From Cristatella mucedo (Eukaryota > Bryozoa > Phylactolaemata > Cristatellidae), in the NCBI GenBank assembly GCA_009760855.2, contig WPIO01000042.1, forward strand, positions 1,138,501-1,202,500: a stretch of 64,000 nt of DNA, written 5' to 3'. Numbering within the stretch: the stretch's first letter is position 1; the number at the start of each line of letters is the position of its first letter. The notes beneath the pieces were generated by a model. That model did not search any database. It saw only the letters and a program-made list of their open reading frames with translations, and was not told the origin of the DNA. Both the position numbers and the translations under genes were made by a program. Positions 53,432-64,000 of the stretch are shown piece by piece.

Positions 53432-54415
53432 ATGTTCCAAAGTGACCTGTCGTTTGACAACTACATCAGCTCCACAGACAAATCTGCCTACTTTCATCTA
53501 CATAGCATCGCTAAAATTCGGGCTTGTTTAGATAAGGATACCATGTCCAAGTTGGTCCACGCATTCGGGACATCCCGTCTCGACTTCTGTAACTCACTGC
53601 GTACTGGCCTACCGGCATGTGCGATCAGGCGATTACAGCTGGTGCAAAACTCCGGAACTAGGCATGTCTGTCGTGAGCGTCGCAGTTGCCACATCACACC
53701 ACTTCTCGCCGACCTGCATTGGCTACAATTCAAGCAACGGATCGAATTCAAGGTTTTGTCGCTCACTTTTACGTCCCTTCATTCTTTGGCTCCAGCCTAT
53801 CTCTCAGTTCTACTCCCCCACCAGGCCAAGCATCGTACCATCCGCTTTTCGGAATCCAACCGTCTACCAATACCTCGTACAAACCTCAAATCCTTTGGAG
53901 ACCGTGCACTTAGTTCGTATGCTCCCAAAGCCTGGAATTCCCTCTCGACTTGCGTCAGAACATTCTCTGACTTGACCACATTTAAAAAGAACTTAAAAAC
54001 ACACCTATTTAGGACAGCATTTAGTGGGTCCGTGTGATTCGTCCTTCATGTGTTTATTCATGCTGACACTGTGCCGAGCTAGGTTGGTCCAGCGGTCAAG
54101 GTACTCGCCCCGACTAAGGTCTGGCTGAGGTCGTGATCTTGAGCTCTGCGGCATATGTGGAGCGCCTGAATAGAGATTTAGTTCTCTTGGGGCGCTATAC
54201 AAATGAATTATATATAATTATATTTAACCACATTTTCATGCTGACCCTGTGCATGTCACCCCTGACCACGTTGTTTATGTTGTTTATCAAACATGATATT
54301 ACTCATGATTTAATCGCGTTTCCCTTTGCAGCAAATGTAAAGCGCCTAGAAAAAAGATTGAGTTCTCTGAGGGCGCTTTATCAAGTGCATTTTTACTATC
54401 ATTAATATTATTATA
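53432..54415 (+). repeat. LINE family A copy at right border of viral block
   Basis: Reads FQSDLSFDNYISSTDKSAYF, HWLQFKQRIEFKVLSLTF and KSFGDRALSSYAPKAWNSL up to the ORF end at 54,037, then the 3' UTR (interrupted by a SINE) and terminal block with ATT-rich end near 54,415. Starts at almost the same LINE position as the left-border copy. Confidence 0.88.
54077..54228 (+). repeat. SINE S1 nested in LINE A 3' UTR
   Basis: TAGGTTGGTCCAGCGGTCAAGG (A-box-like), GGTCGTGATCTTGAGCTC (degraded B box), then GGAGCGCCTGAATAGAGATT and GTTCTCTTGGGGCGC tail. Flanking LINE sequence resumes at about 54,229 with the CATGCTGACCCTGTGCATG repeat. Confidence 0.75.
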
Positions 54416-55925
54416 ATCGGCGCTGTCAACTCGATACAGCGAGCCGTACGAGCCACGCTCGCGTGCACGCGACTTTGCTACCGCTTTGACCGCGCGTCTC
54501 GCCGCTCGCGTCTCGCCGTCTCCCGGGGAAACGTACGATGCAGGCACGCGAAGCTTCCTGATCCTCAGGGAGGGCTCTGCGCTTCTTCTACGCTCTCCTC
54601 TACGCTCTGTTTCGCGCATGCGCCCGAGCCCGAAAACGCGCCAGCTAAAATGACGGCCGTTCTGGCACGTCGTTTTGGATTTGCTCTGCTGCTTCTGCTC
54701 CGCGAGTGCGAGTCCCTAAGCGTTCATTTAAGCCTAAAGGCTTCCGGTGGAGACGCGTCCCGAGTCTGGGCGACGCACCATCGTCGCTCGCGCAGCAGCT
54801 CTCAATAGCCGTTGAAAAAATACGACCGCTCTAAAAAAAAAAAGATGATTCCCTGCAAACGGACACCGAATCAAGAGCGCCGCAAGCGAGCCGTTCCGGA
54901 GAGCTCTTTGTACCCGGAGGTTTTCTTTGTCGCCCTCTGTAAACCTTATAGCGTCAATTGCAGGCGGGTGAGTGAGGGGGCGGCGGCGCACCGACAGCGA
55001 ACCGTCCTGCAAACCTTGGACCGTCTAAACAAAAGCAAAAAAAAGACACTTACCTCCTCCCCATCCGCTCAAAATTGGGACATTTCCACTAGGAGAAAAT
55101 CGCTTGCATCTGATAATCGGCGGTAAAATTTAAAACATCTCCTGGAAGATTCTATCCCGTCATGGCACATGAGCGAATTGCCGTTGTTTAATCGCAGCGG
55201 CTTACCCGTCATCAACACACAAGGATATGACGACGACGTGTACGATACGTACCGTTCCCACGCATGCAGTTAGCCTTATGAGAGCTAATTTTTATGAGTA
55301 AATTCCGCCCCATACGCCATCGATAGGCAAACCATTCCAATCGCACAGTAAAGCTCGGACCATAATTAGAAGGAATGCCAGAAAGTTGGAATAATTGGCA
55401 TCGTCAGGATGACAGTCGAAGAAATAAGTAGCAAAGAAGCAGCGATGATGGTCCGCCGTAATGTAAATCTTCACTCGGCAGATAAAAAGGCAGACGTCGT
55501 TGCGTAATAATTTAGAAACCGGAATGCCGCCATCTTGCCCGCCTAAAGAAGAAACCAACTGCGGGCCATTGGTCTGTGAAGGGCGCTAATGGGGATAGTG
55601 TTAAAGTGCCCCAATAAAACTCGGTGAGCAGAAGATCTGAATGACAGATGTGATGACTCTCGAACTAGCTCATTTTTTAATGCAGCTGCCAACTGGCGGT
55701 TCCGCGCTGGCCACCTTAGATTGGGAATTCTGGGCTACTTAATTTCTCACCTACTCTACGCGACGTAAGCTGAAAATGCTACGAAATGGCGTTTTCTTCA
55801 TCTGCGATTGTCTTTATGAACCAGTTACGGAAGAGCGATCTATTCTATAGTGAAGCGACGCGATCCAGACGCGGCCTCACGCAAGCCAGTCATAAGGCCG
55901 GCCATCAACTGCGGGCTATATGTAT
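54416..55925. other. GC-rich region without recognised gene
   Basis: CpG-rich from 54,416 to about 55,100, which may be a promoter region. A good donor-like GGTGAGTGAG lies near 54,967. Open frames on both strands match nothing I know. One short signal-peptide-like ORF is listed separately. Confidence 0.4.
54650..54808 (+). CDS. Short signal-peptide-like ORF, possible first exon
   Basis: 52 codons. MTAVLARRFGFALLLLLREC has a basic start, a Leu-rich core and a cleavage-like ESLS, then SVHLSLKASGGDASR and a basic end. It lies in CpG-rich DNA. It may be the first exon of a secreted or membrane protein continuing outside the visible homology, or a chance ORF. No family recognised. Confidence 0.25.
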   Translation: MTAVLARRFGFALLLLLRECESLSVHLSLKASGGDASRVWATHHRRSRSSSQ

Positions 55926-55929
55926 ATAC

Positions 55930-56405
55930 TGTAATTTAAAGTATCTCCGTATATAACTCCAAAAAGTCATAAAGACCATGTGGGTGTTACGCAGAAAAGT
56001 GTTGCATAGCGCACTCACAGCCTAAGCGGCTTTCGGTACGCATTCGGTAGCTAACAGACTTCGTCTCACGCAACAAAGAGAAAGTGGGAAGCATAGCAGA
56101 GTCAGGAGAGCAGTTGAGGTAGTGAGTAGCACGGAAGTAGCAGCTCAGGATCGCTGAAAAAGATGAGCTGTAGTCGGCAGTAGGAAAGTAGTTGTCGTTG
56201 TGTAAGAATTGTGGAAGCGGGTTCCACAGTCTAGGACCTGCAGAGCTAAAGCTTCTGTCGCCAATGGTCTTTAAGCGGAGGAATGAAACAGCTGAATTTG
56301 AAGACAAAAGGTCGAACCGATTTTTATTTACGATGTTTTTCAAAAGTGTTCTCGCAATGGAATCCAAAGCTTTGATGGTTAGCCTATGAACTAAACTAGG
56401 TTAAG
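55930..56405 (-). repeat. LINE family B, 3' part
   Basis: Left end TAATTTAAAGTATCTCCGTATATAAC is the family 3' terminus (pentamer tail lost). The minus-strand frame 56,367-55,987 reads SAVSFLRLKTIGDRSFSSAG followed by PRLWNPLP, the family ORF end. Downstream the ACCGAATGCGTACCGAAAGCC block is the one that folds back at 48,740. Confidence 0.8.
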
Positions 56406-58909
56406 AAAGTTAAAACACTTTAAGACAATTATGACACTGGAAGTAATTCCTTGACCGTGCAGATAACAGGGCACGGTCTGAAAACGGGGGCATACGAAGA
56501 GATGGATGTTTTTCAGGTGAACTCCTGTATATAGCGGCCGTGAAGTGCTCACATCACATAACTAGGGTCGGCGTGGCATGCACTGAATAAAGACGCACGC
56601 CGCATCAAGACGCGCCAAAAAGGTGAAACCCTCTCCCCCCCCCCCCCCGGCCGCCGGTAGCAATTCACGATACAAATGCGGGAATTGTTCCCCCTTTCCT
56701 TCCCGCCGGAGATACTCAGTTTCGGCGAATGACTATTCCCGGCTTCTTTCCTGCTTTCAATCGCTCGCCAGACGTACGCGCATATTCCGCGAGGTACACC
56801 GGCTTCCACTATCGAGAGCGAGCGACGCCAGGAAACAGCACTAGCGCTTGCTGTTTCCAGTGTAGCCCAGCGGGTTCGCCGGTAACTAAGGTACCTTCCA
56901 TTTGCGGCGCTCCAATTAAATCGCGGGAGCTTAACCGACTCAATCGTACCGGGTCGGCCAAGAGTAGTCGCGAGGTCCAATAGTCCTGCATCGAATTATC
57001 GACTAATTCGTTAGGAATCAGTTGGCGAATGTTGGTTTAATGCTATTCAAGGAAATTTCAGGTGATGTCAGGTTGTAGTTTTTGTCTTAATAGTTTGCCC
57101 CTTTATAGGCACGCTCACGACTCGAATCCGCGGGCAAGTGGGTTGGTGAAGCGCGTGGTCGATACCATAACGACGGCCTCGGGCGTCGTCGTAGAGTGTC
57201 GTTGGCAAATGCAAAGCATCGCTTAAGGTCGAGTAAGTCCAATGTAATAGTAAATTATTTGCGCGGTGCATTTCGCTAACGTACTCGACGCCTCGGTTGC
57301 TTTCGTCTGCCCCCTGCCCCCTTCATCTGCCCCCTAACGTGTATCGCTTTCTCAACGGCCTGCTTTTGTGTCTTCCATGTCACAGCTCGGCGAGTAGTTA
57401 CCTGATTAACCTCAAATTTGGAGTCAGCGTTGGTTTGAGCCTGTAATCATTTAAGCCACGTCGAATGTGTGCACTTGAAGCACAGCGCTGGCCTGACTCA
57501 GTTTTAGGGCGCACAAGAGCTGCTCAGCAGGAAGCACCTCTGTCCCTAGAGCCTCGAGCAAGAGGACGCAGCCGTCGTAGTAGTAGGACCATGAGGTGAT
57601 TGATATTGGCTGGCCTGTCAATCCTATAATTCCGGCTAGGCATTTGAGAATAGGGCAGCGCTTGCCCAAGGTCGCCGTCGCTGCCCAGCCGTCTAATAGA
57701 GTTGCTAGACGGGTTTACGTGAGAACAAGGTCATGGTGACTGAAGAGCACCAGCGTTCTCGATCTGTGAGCAAGGGGACGCAGCGGTCGCTGAGGCGATC
57801 GATATTGGCTGGCTTGTCAACCTCATTGTCCCGGCTAGTTATACAATGATAGGGCGACACTCGCTCAGGGTTCCTTTTTGTCTTCGGCTTCGTTTCGACG
57901 CCGTCGCCGGTAGTTGCCGGACTCATTTCTCGGAAAGCGAGGAAGGAGGGCGCGACAGCGAGACAGCGAGACAGCGAGGATTCGGTGGACGCCACCGAAT
58001 ACGGCTGTATCGCGCCCGAGCCCGAATTTTGTGTTTCGTTGCGTGCGTGCGCGCGCCCACGCGTTCTCAGCAAGAGCGCTTGAAGTAGTGCGTGAAGCAT
58101 TCCTTCCGTTAAGGTGGAAGTGGAGCCCTAGTCCTCCAGTCAAGGTCTAGGCTCCGGTTCAGGCTCCGTCCATTTGGGTCGTTCCCTACAATAGACATAG
58201 GTAGCCTAAGTATGGGGACGTATTTCCCCCGTAAGCGTGCTTGTGCCGTTGTCAGCCTGCGAGGCGTGTGGAGGATAGAACAGAGATAGACGTGCAGCAA
58301 CATTATACGCTTGCGAATAAAGATCAGTACAATCTCCTCTTTGTGTGCGTCTTTTTCTAATTCATGCCGCTGACTCACGACCCCTTTAGTAACGATAAGT
58401 AGGTCGGCGCCAGAAGCACTCGTTTCGTGGCGGCCTGCTTATCGCGAGTAAGTGCGCACCGAACCGCATTCGGCCGTAGGCCACGCCAATCGGTAAGCGG
58501 CTGGTTACGCCTACTCCGCCGAGCCTTCGGCGTTGCACACTAGTATCCACATAATCAACTGTTTCGGTTAACCAAGAGCCACACACAGAGGCCGCGGTTG
58601 GTAGAAAACTAACGATACTGGAGCCACACCAAACCTAAGGTATGCAAATGCTAGAAATTGCTTGAAAATCACCCATACGGATTGCAATGCGTGGAATTTT
58701 TGCAATTGCGGCATTCCTGACGCAGCTGTGGCAATTTAGGTGCGATGGCTATCCCACTCAGGACCGCGAAGTAACTTTTTAGAAAGCAAAGTGATGCGAC
58801 TCATGGCAGCTCAAACTGCAATGATATACTCGGGCAATTCAGGAAAAAATAAACTGACCTCCCTACATTCTGCCATAAGCAAAATCAAAATCTAATAACT
58901 CCTTACCTC
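56406..58909. other. Unassigned GC-rich region
   Basis: Includes a C-run at 56,637-56,648, open frames on the minus strand at 56,980-56,549 and 57,669-57,451, and a diverged tandem duplication (about 57,520-57,680 and 57,750-57,870, sharing ATTGGCTGG.CTGTCAA). A short GAGACAGC tandem lies at 57,957-57,980. No conserved protein was identified. Confidence 0.4.
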
Positions 58910-58981
58910 TCCCTAGTGGTCTAGTGGCTAGGATCCGGCGCTTTCACCGCCGTGGCCCGGGTTCGATTCCCGGCTAGGGAA
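58910..58981 (+). tRNA. tRNA-Glu(UUC)
   Basis: 72 bases folding as a full cloverleaf: acceptor TCCCTAG pairs with CTAGGGA, discriminator A at 58,981. Anticodon stem CGGCG (58,936-58,940) pairs with CGCCG (58,948-58,952) around loop CTTTCAC, anticodon TTC at 58,943-58,945. A box TGGTCTAGTGGCTAGG and B box GGTTCGATTCC are intact. A pol III terminator TTTTT follows at 58,985-58,989. Very close to vertebrate tRNA-Glu-TTC; looks functional. No intron. Confidence 0.97.
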
Positions 58982-58989
58982 ATGTTTTT

Positions 58990-59485
58990 ACTTACAATTT
59001 AGCCAACTATATTAAGCAGGGACCAAGCCCTCGTGCTAATTTGCCATCAGGCCACTTCAATACCTCGTCGTTTTTACTTTCTATGAAAGCTTGACATTAA
59101 TTTCAAACATGAAGCCCTAATGAGACCCATTGTTCATTGCTCTCAAATTGGGACTTTTTTTGGTCAGCTACCCGCCCCGGTGTCTTGCAGATGTCGTAGG
59201 TATAATACAAATTAGACGTACTGTATCGCACTAAGTTACATTCTTTGAATTCTCTAATGCTGCTATCTCAAAATCAGAACAGTCTACCTGTGCCGTCAAA
59301 CAACCATAAGTCTGCTAATACTCCACCAGTCAAGGAGGATTATCAAATTTGAATCGGGTTCAGTTATTTACGACATCCATATCATGATATCTCGTATCAT
59401 ACCTCAGTAAATATTTGCTGTTTGAAACTCAAGATGCCCTTGATTTGTATGCATGCTTGAACGCGTCATTAATAAGTGCTAGATA
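58990..59485. other. AT-rich DNA downstream of tRNA-Glu
   Basis: I see no gene, RNA or clear repeat in this stretch. Confidence 0.4.
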
Positions 59486-59489
59486 TTAT

Positions 59490-60170
59490 TACAATGTTAA
59501 TAATAATGCATTTATAGCACTCAGAAAACTAATTCTCTTTGTTGGTACTACACATTCGTAGTAAACATAGCGTGTCCGCGTGACTATCGGTAACCTACAC
59601 AGTGTCAGTATCCTTAAATATTTGGTTTGGGAAAATGCACAAATAGTCAGCACACTTGAGCACACAAAGGACACCCACATGGACCTAGTAAATACTGTGA
59701 CGAGGAAGTGCATTTTAGCGTCTTTTTAAATCTCGTCAAATTAGGGTATGTCGTGACATCGGTCAGTAGTAAGCTCTTGGCTTTGGGAACATCCGAACTG
59801 TATATGCTCGGTCCCGAAGGATTTGAAGTTAGTTCGCGGCAGCGCTGAGCGATTTGAGTCAGAAAAACTGGTAGTACAATGCCTTTCCTGGTGGGAGACG
59901 ACAGGTAGGCTAAAGCCAGAGAATGCATGCGCTTTAAAGTGAGAGACAAAATCTTGTTGTCGATACTCTGCGTCATTGGGAGACATTGCAGGTCTGCAAA
60001 AAGTGTTGAATGTAGCAATTGCAACGCGTTCGGCAGACAAGTCGGACTGCAGAGTTTGACACCAAGTGTAAACTCTTATTTGTACAAACCTGTAGATCTA
60101 CAAGTAGTGAATCACAGAAGTCAATTCTGGATGTCACGAATGCATGGGCCAACTTAGATTTGGTACTTTA
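59490..60170 (-). repeat. Old LINE family A copy
   Basis: AAT-rich 3' end near 59,500, 3' UTR with the TATCGGTAACCTACACAGTG-type repeat, then minus-strand ORF remnants (LPMTQSIDNKILSLTLK, HSLALAYLSS) up to about 60,160. Many lesions. Confidence 0.65.
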
Positions 60171-60384
60171 CATAATCTGGAAGGGAAGCGAACGAACTGA
60201 TCAGTGACACTAAAATAACTACTGCAACCCGAGTAAATCAAAAAAGAATTGCTAGGACGAAGCTAGGTCCATGCTGCGACGAAGAGGTGACTTTCACCTT
60301 CCTCCTGAATATCATCAAGCCACATAGTAGTATGTTATAACAGTAACAGTTATCGTAACCAGAATATGTTAATAGCGGGTCATT

Positions 60385-60500
60385 TAAATAGTGCCCTCAG
60401 AGAACATAATGTTTATTTGGGCTCTTTACCACTCCCTGCAAGAGATTTAAGTAGTCATGGGGTTAGTCGCCAGAACGGTTTGTCAGCGGGTTCCAGGCTC
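60385..60500 (-). repeat. LINE family A terminal fragment
   Basis: ATAGTGCCCTCAGAGAACAT followed by GGGCTCTTTACCACTCCCTGC is a diverged complement of the LINE A 3' terminal block. Confidence 0.45.
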
Positions 60501-60871
60501 AATTTCAGGTTTTAGGATCTGCTGAGAGAAAATGCTCTGCTTCATACGTGCAATGCCTTTCCGTACAATCCTGATCAAAGCAAGACCTCTCTGCTTGAAC
60601 CCGTAGATCTCTCAGAATAATTCGGGATAACTGATCGACCACCCGTTCTTTCTGGAGTGCCCCTTTCACACGTCCAGGTATCACTGATAAAGTGCTGAAC
60701 TGGGTTAGGTTCTCCGTGGAATAGAGGTTACCGAGTATAGGTGTCAATGGCTGTAGGTCATCGGGGAACCCCATAAAGCTCGTGGAGCCAGTGAGTCATA
60801 ACTTACTTGGAAAGTTCTTTCGAGTCAGCATTCTTTACTGCCCACTGCAATCGGAAGTGATTGTCCTATCT

Positions 60872-61015
60872 GGTTTGGCCCAGTGGTTAAGGTACTCGCC
60901 TCGATCAAGGTAAAGGTTAATTTATCGAGGTCGTGTGCTCGAGCCCCAGGGGCATATGTGAAGCGCTTGAATGAAGATCAAATTCTCTTAAGGCACTGTA
61001 CACACGAATAGCATT
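60872..61015 (+). repeat. tRNA-like SINE, family S1
   Basis: TGGTTTGGCCCAGTGGTTAAGG (A box), GGTCGTGTGCTCGAGCCCC (B box), then GAAGCGCTTGAATGAAGATC and TTCTCTTAAGGCACTGTAC tail. One of the best S1 copies in the window. Confidence 0.75.
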
Positions 61016-61136
61016 GTTTACTCATTTTTATCGTCGTAAGGGCTATTTTGCTGTTGTTTAAATGAGGCTGCTATATCAACTAACTTTTATTTTACTTGTA
61101 TCTCTGGGTTTTGACTTGGGCCCAATTCTTCCGGGA

Positions 61137-61975
<839 letters not shown>

Positions 61976-62159
61976 TCCTCAATGTCTTCTTTCCCCTTTC
62001 CCAACGTCATCGCCAAGTCATCGTCAAGCTTAATGTTCGGCTGTCATTTCTAGTTCCATGTCATTCTACTTGTCTTTGGATCCTATTAAGTGTTGCCCTT
62101 CTTTCGGCACACTTTATTCTCTTGCAGCCTGCATCAACGACATTCGCACTTGATTGAGC

Positions 62160-62530
62160 ACTACCTTGATGAATCTTAACAAAGATACGACCAAGCTAAT
62201 AGCTACGGCTTAGCCTTGTTTCATCCCCAAGTAGAAAGACCACGCCCTCAAGAGAAAGCATCCCTCTCATGATGACAGTCTGTACGCGAGCTGATGTTCC
62301 AACGCGACAAATCATTGGTTGAGCTTATTCCATCAAACTGTCAAGTCGTTCCTACTTTCAGCTGAGTAGCACTGCCAAGATCCGGGTTTGCTAAGACTAT
62401 AATATGGCAGCCAACCTTACGCACGTGTTTGACATCGAGTCCGTATTGCAGCAATTGCCCGTAATCAAGACATCCGGCCTTCCCCTAATTGTCTCCAACT
62501 GGTACAGCTCGCCTAGCTTGCCTAGCCTGT
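62160..62530 (+). repeat. Old LINE family A fragment
   Basis: Weak match to the family order: FQ.DKSLVELI-like, then AYFQLSSTAKIRVC-like at about 62,360, followed by a degraded LQLVQ segment. Heavily decayed. Confidence 0.4.
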
Positions 62531-62891
62531 CATCCACGGCATAGCCCCCGCATTCCATCAAGCCTATCTCAGCTTCACAGGTTCATGATAAGGAATGAAT
62601 AAGGATAAAGATTGAATCGCCTTTGAAATCCACGCCGTCTGACCCTCAGGTCACTGCACTCGCTAGCACCAGCCTACCTATTCGATCTCATTCCCCCTCT
62701 CGTATATAATTCATTTATATATATTTATATGAATATACGTCACTTCGCTTCTAGTCCAGCTTTATCCTCACACTCCTCTCAGGCTCAAAACAAGCGCTCT
62801 TATGAAGGAGATACCTCGCCGTACTAAAGCCATCCGGTCTATACTGGACGCAACCCAAATAGACGGAGTGCCCGAATCGGAACCGAAACCC

Positions 62892-62938
62892 GAAGCGGAG
62901 CTCTAGTTCTCCTGACCGGAGAACTAGAGCTCCGCTTC
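62892..62938. repeat. Perfect 21-bp hairpin
   Basis: Left arm 62,892-62,912 and right arm 62,918-62,938 are exact reverse complements with a 5-base TGACC loop. The arms contain GGAGCTCTAG. No pairing continues outside the arms. Function unknown. Confidence 0.9.
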
Positions 62939-63109
62939 CACCTTCGCAAAGGCACGAACGTCGAGGTCCGCTTCGCCTACAAAGAGACAACTCATCCACA
63001 CTGCGACGGACTAATTCTAGTTTGCAGCGGCAAATCCCTACGCCGGACCACTCGCACATACACACAAACACAAATGCTAGATGCTTGTTTCGGGCACTAT
63101 ACGGCCATA

Positions 63110-63305
63110 ATTCTTTAAGTCCTTTTTAAATTTGGTCAAGTCAGGGGATGTTCTGACGCGAGTCGGGAGGGAGTTCTAGGCTTTGGGAGCATACAAACTA
63201 AAAATGCACGGTCTCCAAAGGATTTGAGGTTTGTACGAGGTATTGGTAGACTGTTGGATTCCGAAAAGCGGGTGGTACGATGCTTGGCCTGGTGGGGGAT
63301 GAAGT
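63110..63305 (-). repeat. LINE family A fragment
   Basis: Complement of the family ORF end: the minus-strand frame reads HQAKHRTTRFSESNSLPIP and KSFGDRAF. Both ends truncated; little decayed. Confidence 0.8.
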
Positions 63306-63639
63306 CAAGCAGGCCAGAAAACTTGATGAGATAATGCACATACACAGATCGTCTCTTCTGAGATGCCGCTCATCCAAGAAAGCACGAACAATGTCGACGT
63401 TGAAAAGCATTCATGCATTCACAGTCACCTGCCGAGCTGACGTGGTTATATACGAGTAAATTGTCATCGTAGGAGTAATTTTGGAAGTCGATACCCAGAG
63501 TCCTGTGTAGAAGCAAGCAGGGAAGGGTGCACTCGTCGAGTCTGTGACGAGGGTAACCTTAACCTGCCAGGGTGCGACGCTCGGTTTCCCATAGCCAAGA
63601 AGTTGGCCTGAGATCGGCTTCAGATTTGGGAAAGTTTTC

Positions 63640-63735
63640 GATCGCGCTTCCTTTGCAGCAAATGCAACGTGCCTAGAAAGAGATCAAGTTCTCCGATTGT
63701 ACTACATCAAGCGTATTATTATTATTAATAATTAT
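63640..63735 (+). repeat. LINE family A 3' tail
   Basis: CCTTTGCAGCAAATGCAACG, then GTGCCTAGAAAGAGATCAAG and an ATT-rich tail; terminal fragment only. Confidence 0.7.
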
Positions 63736-63944
63736 TAAACTTCTCTGCTACCGAAGTGCGAATCTAGAAGGAAATAGGATCTGCTCTGGAAGCAGCCGTG
63801 TTGGGCGGCGAAGTGCGGCGGCGAAAGTGTGACGCTTGAGCAAACGTCACTAAAATGAAACTAAACATTAATAAATTTAATTTAATTAATTATTAAACTA
63901 AAAGTTAATAAAAATTAAACGTCGCTAGCTCAATCTCAGAGCAA

Positions 63945-64000
63945 CTGAGCTGATTTAAGCAGCCTCTTTTTGTATAGCGGCAGAAGAGCCTTTATCACAA
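63945..64000 (-). repeat. tRNA-like SINE, family S2, cut by window end
   Basis: GCTGATTTAAGCAGCCTCTTT then TTGTATAGCGGCAGAAGAGC, the family S2 tail block, running off the window. Confidence 0.6.

Noticed and set aside
53108-54037. 309-codon ORF as a genuine single gene
   Set aside because: It joins a viral segment to the LINE A ORF; the viral frame appears shifted before the join.

Overview
The window is nuclear DNA of an invertebrate animal, probably aquatic; the exact lineage cannot be fixed from the sequence. The evidence is two conserved animal genes with GT-AG introns, a eukaryotic tRNA gene with internal promoter boxes and a T-run terminator, heavy loads of CR1/L2-type LINE fragments and tRNA-derived SINEs, abundant microsatellites, and a decayed Maverick/Polinton-type virus-like element.

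Left half (1-36,115): two host genes lie head to tail on the minus strand. Cytidine deaminase (5 coding exons, 10,623 to 322, 145 aa) comes first. Proteasome lid subunit PSMD13/Rpn9 (7 coding exons, 36,115 to 13,031, 382 aa) follows. I assembled both by hand from splice sites and conserved residues. Both are complete with consistent exon phases. Their introns are packed with LINE family A (3' tail ending in an ATT microsatellite), LINE family B (3' tail ending in a pentanucleotide TTACA-type repeat), two SINE families and simple repeats. No other protein gene is convincing here.

Middle (36,797-53,431): an AT-rich block, unlike everything around it, is a Maverick/Polinton-like endogenous virus. 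Recognisable parts are a family B DNA polymerase, an intact FtsK/A32-type packaging ATPase, an adenain-type protease, a zinc-ribbon protein, an HNH-AP2 endonuclease, a PLA2-like protein, two jelly-roll capsid candidates, a cluster of phage-tail-fibre-like proteins and several unknown small genes. Genes are closely packed on both strands, often 1-15 bases apart. No integrase, no full major capsid gene and no terminal repeats were seen. Most genes carry nonsense changes that fit C-to-T or G-to-A transitions, and some carry frameshifts, so the copy is dead. Host LINEs of families A and B have inserted inside it, which shows that it resides in the host genome and is not contamination.

Right (53,432-64,000): a LINE copy overlaps the broken right edge of the viral block. 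It is followed by GC-rich unassigned DNA, a tRNA-Glu(UUC) gene at 58,910, more LINE and SINE fragments, an unusual element made of inverted arrays of a GGACATTTCCCC-like motif around telomere-like and TA repeats (61,137-61,975), and a perfect 21-bp hairpin at 62,892.
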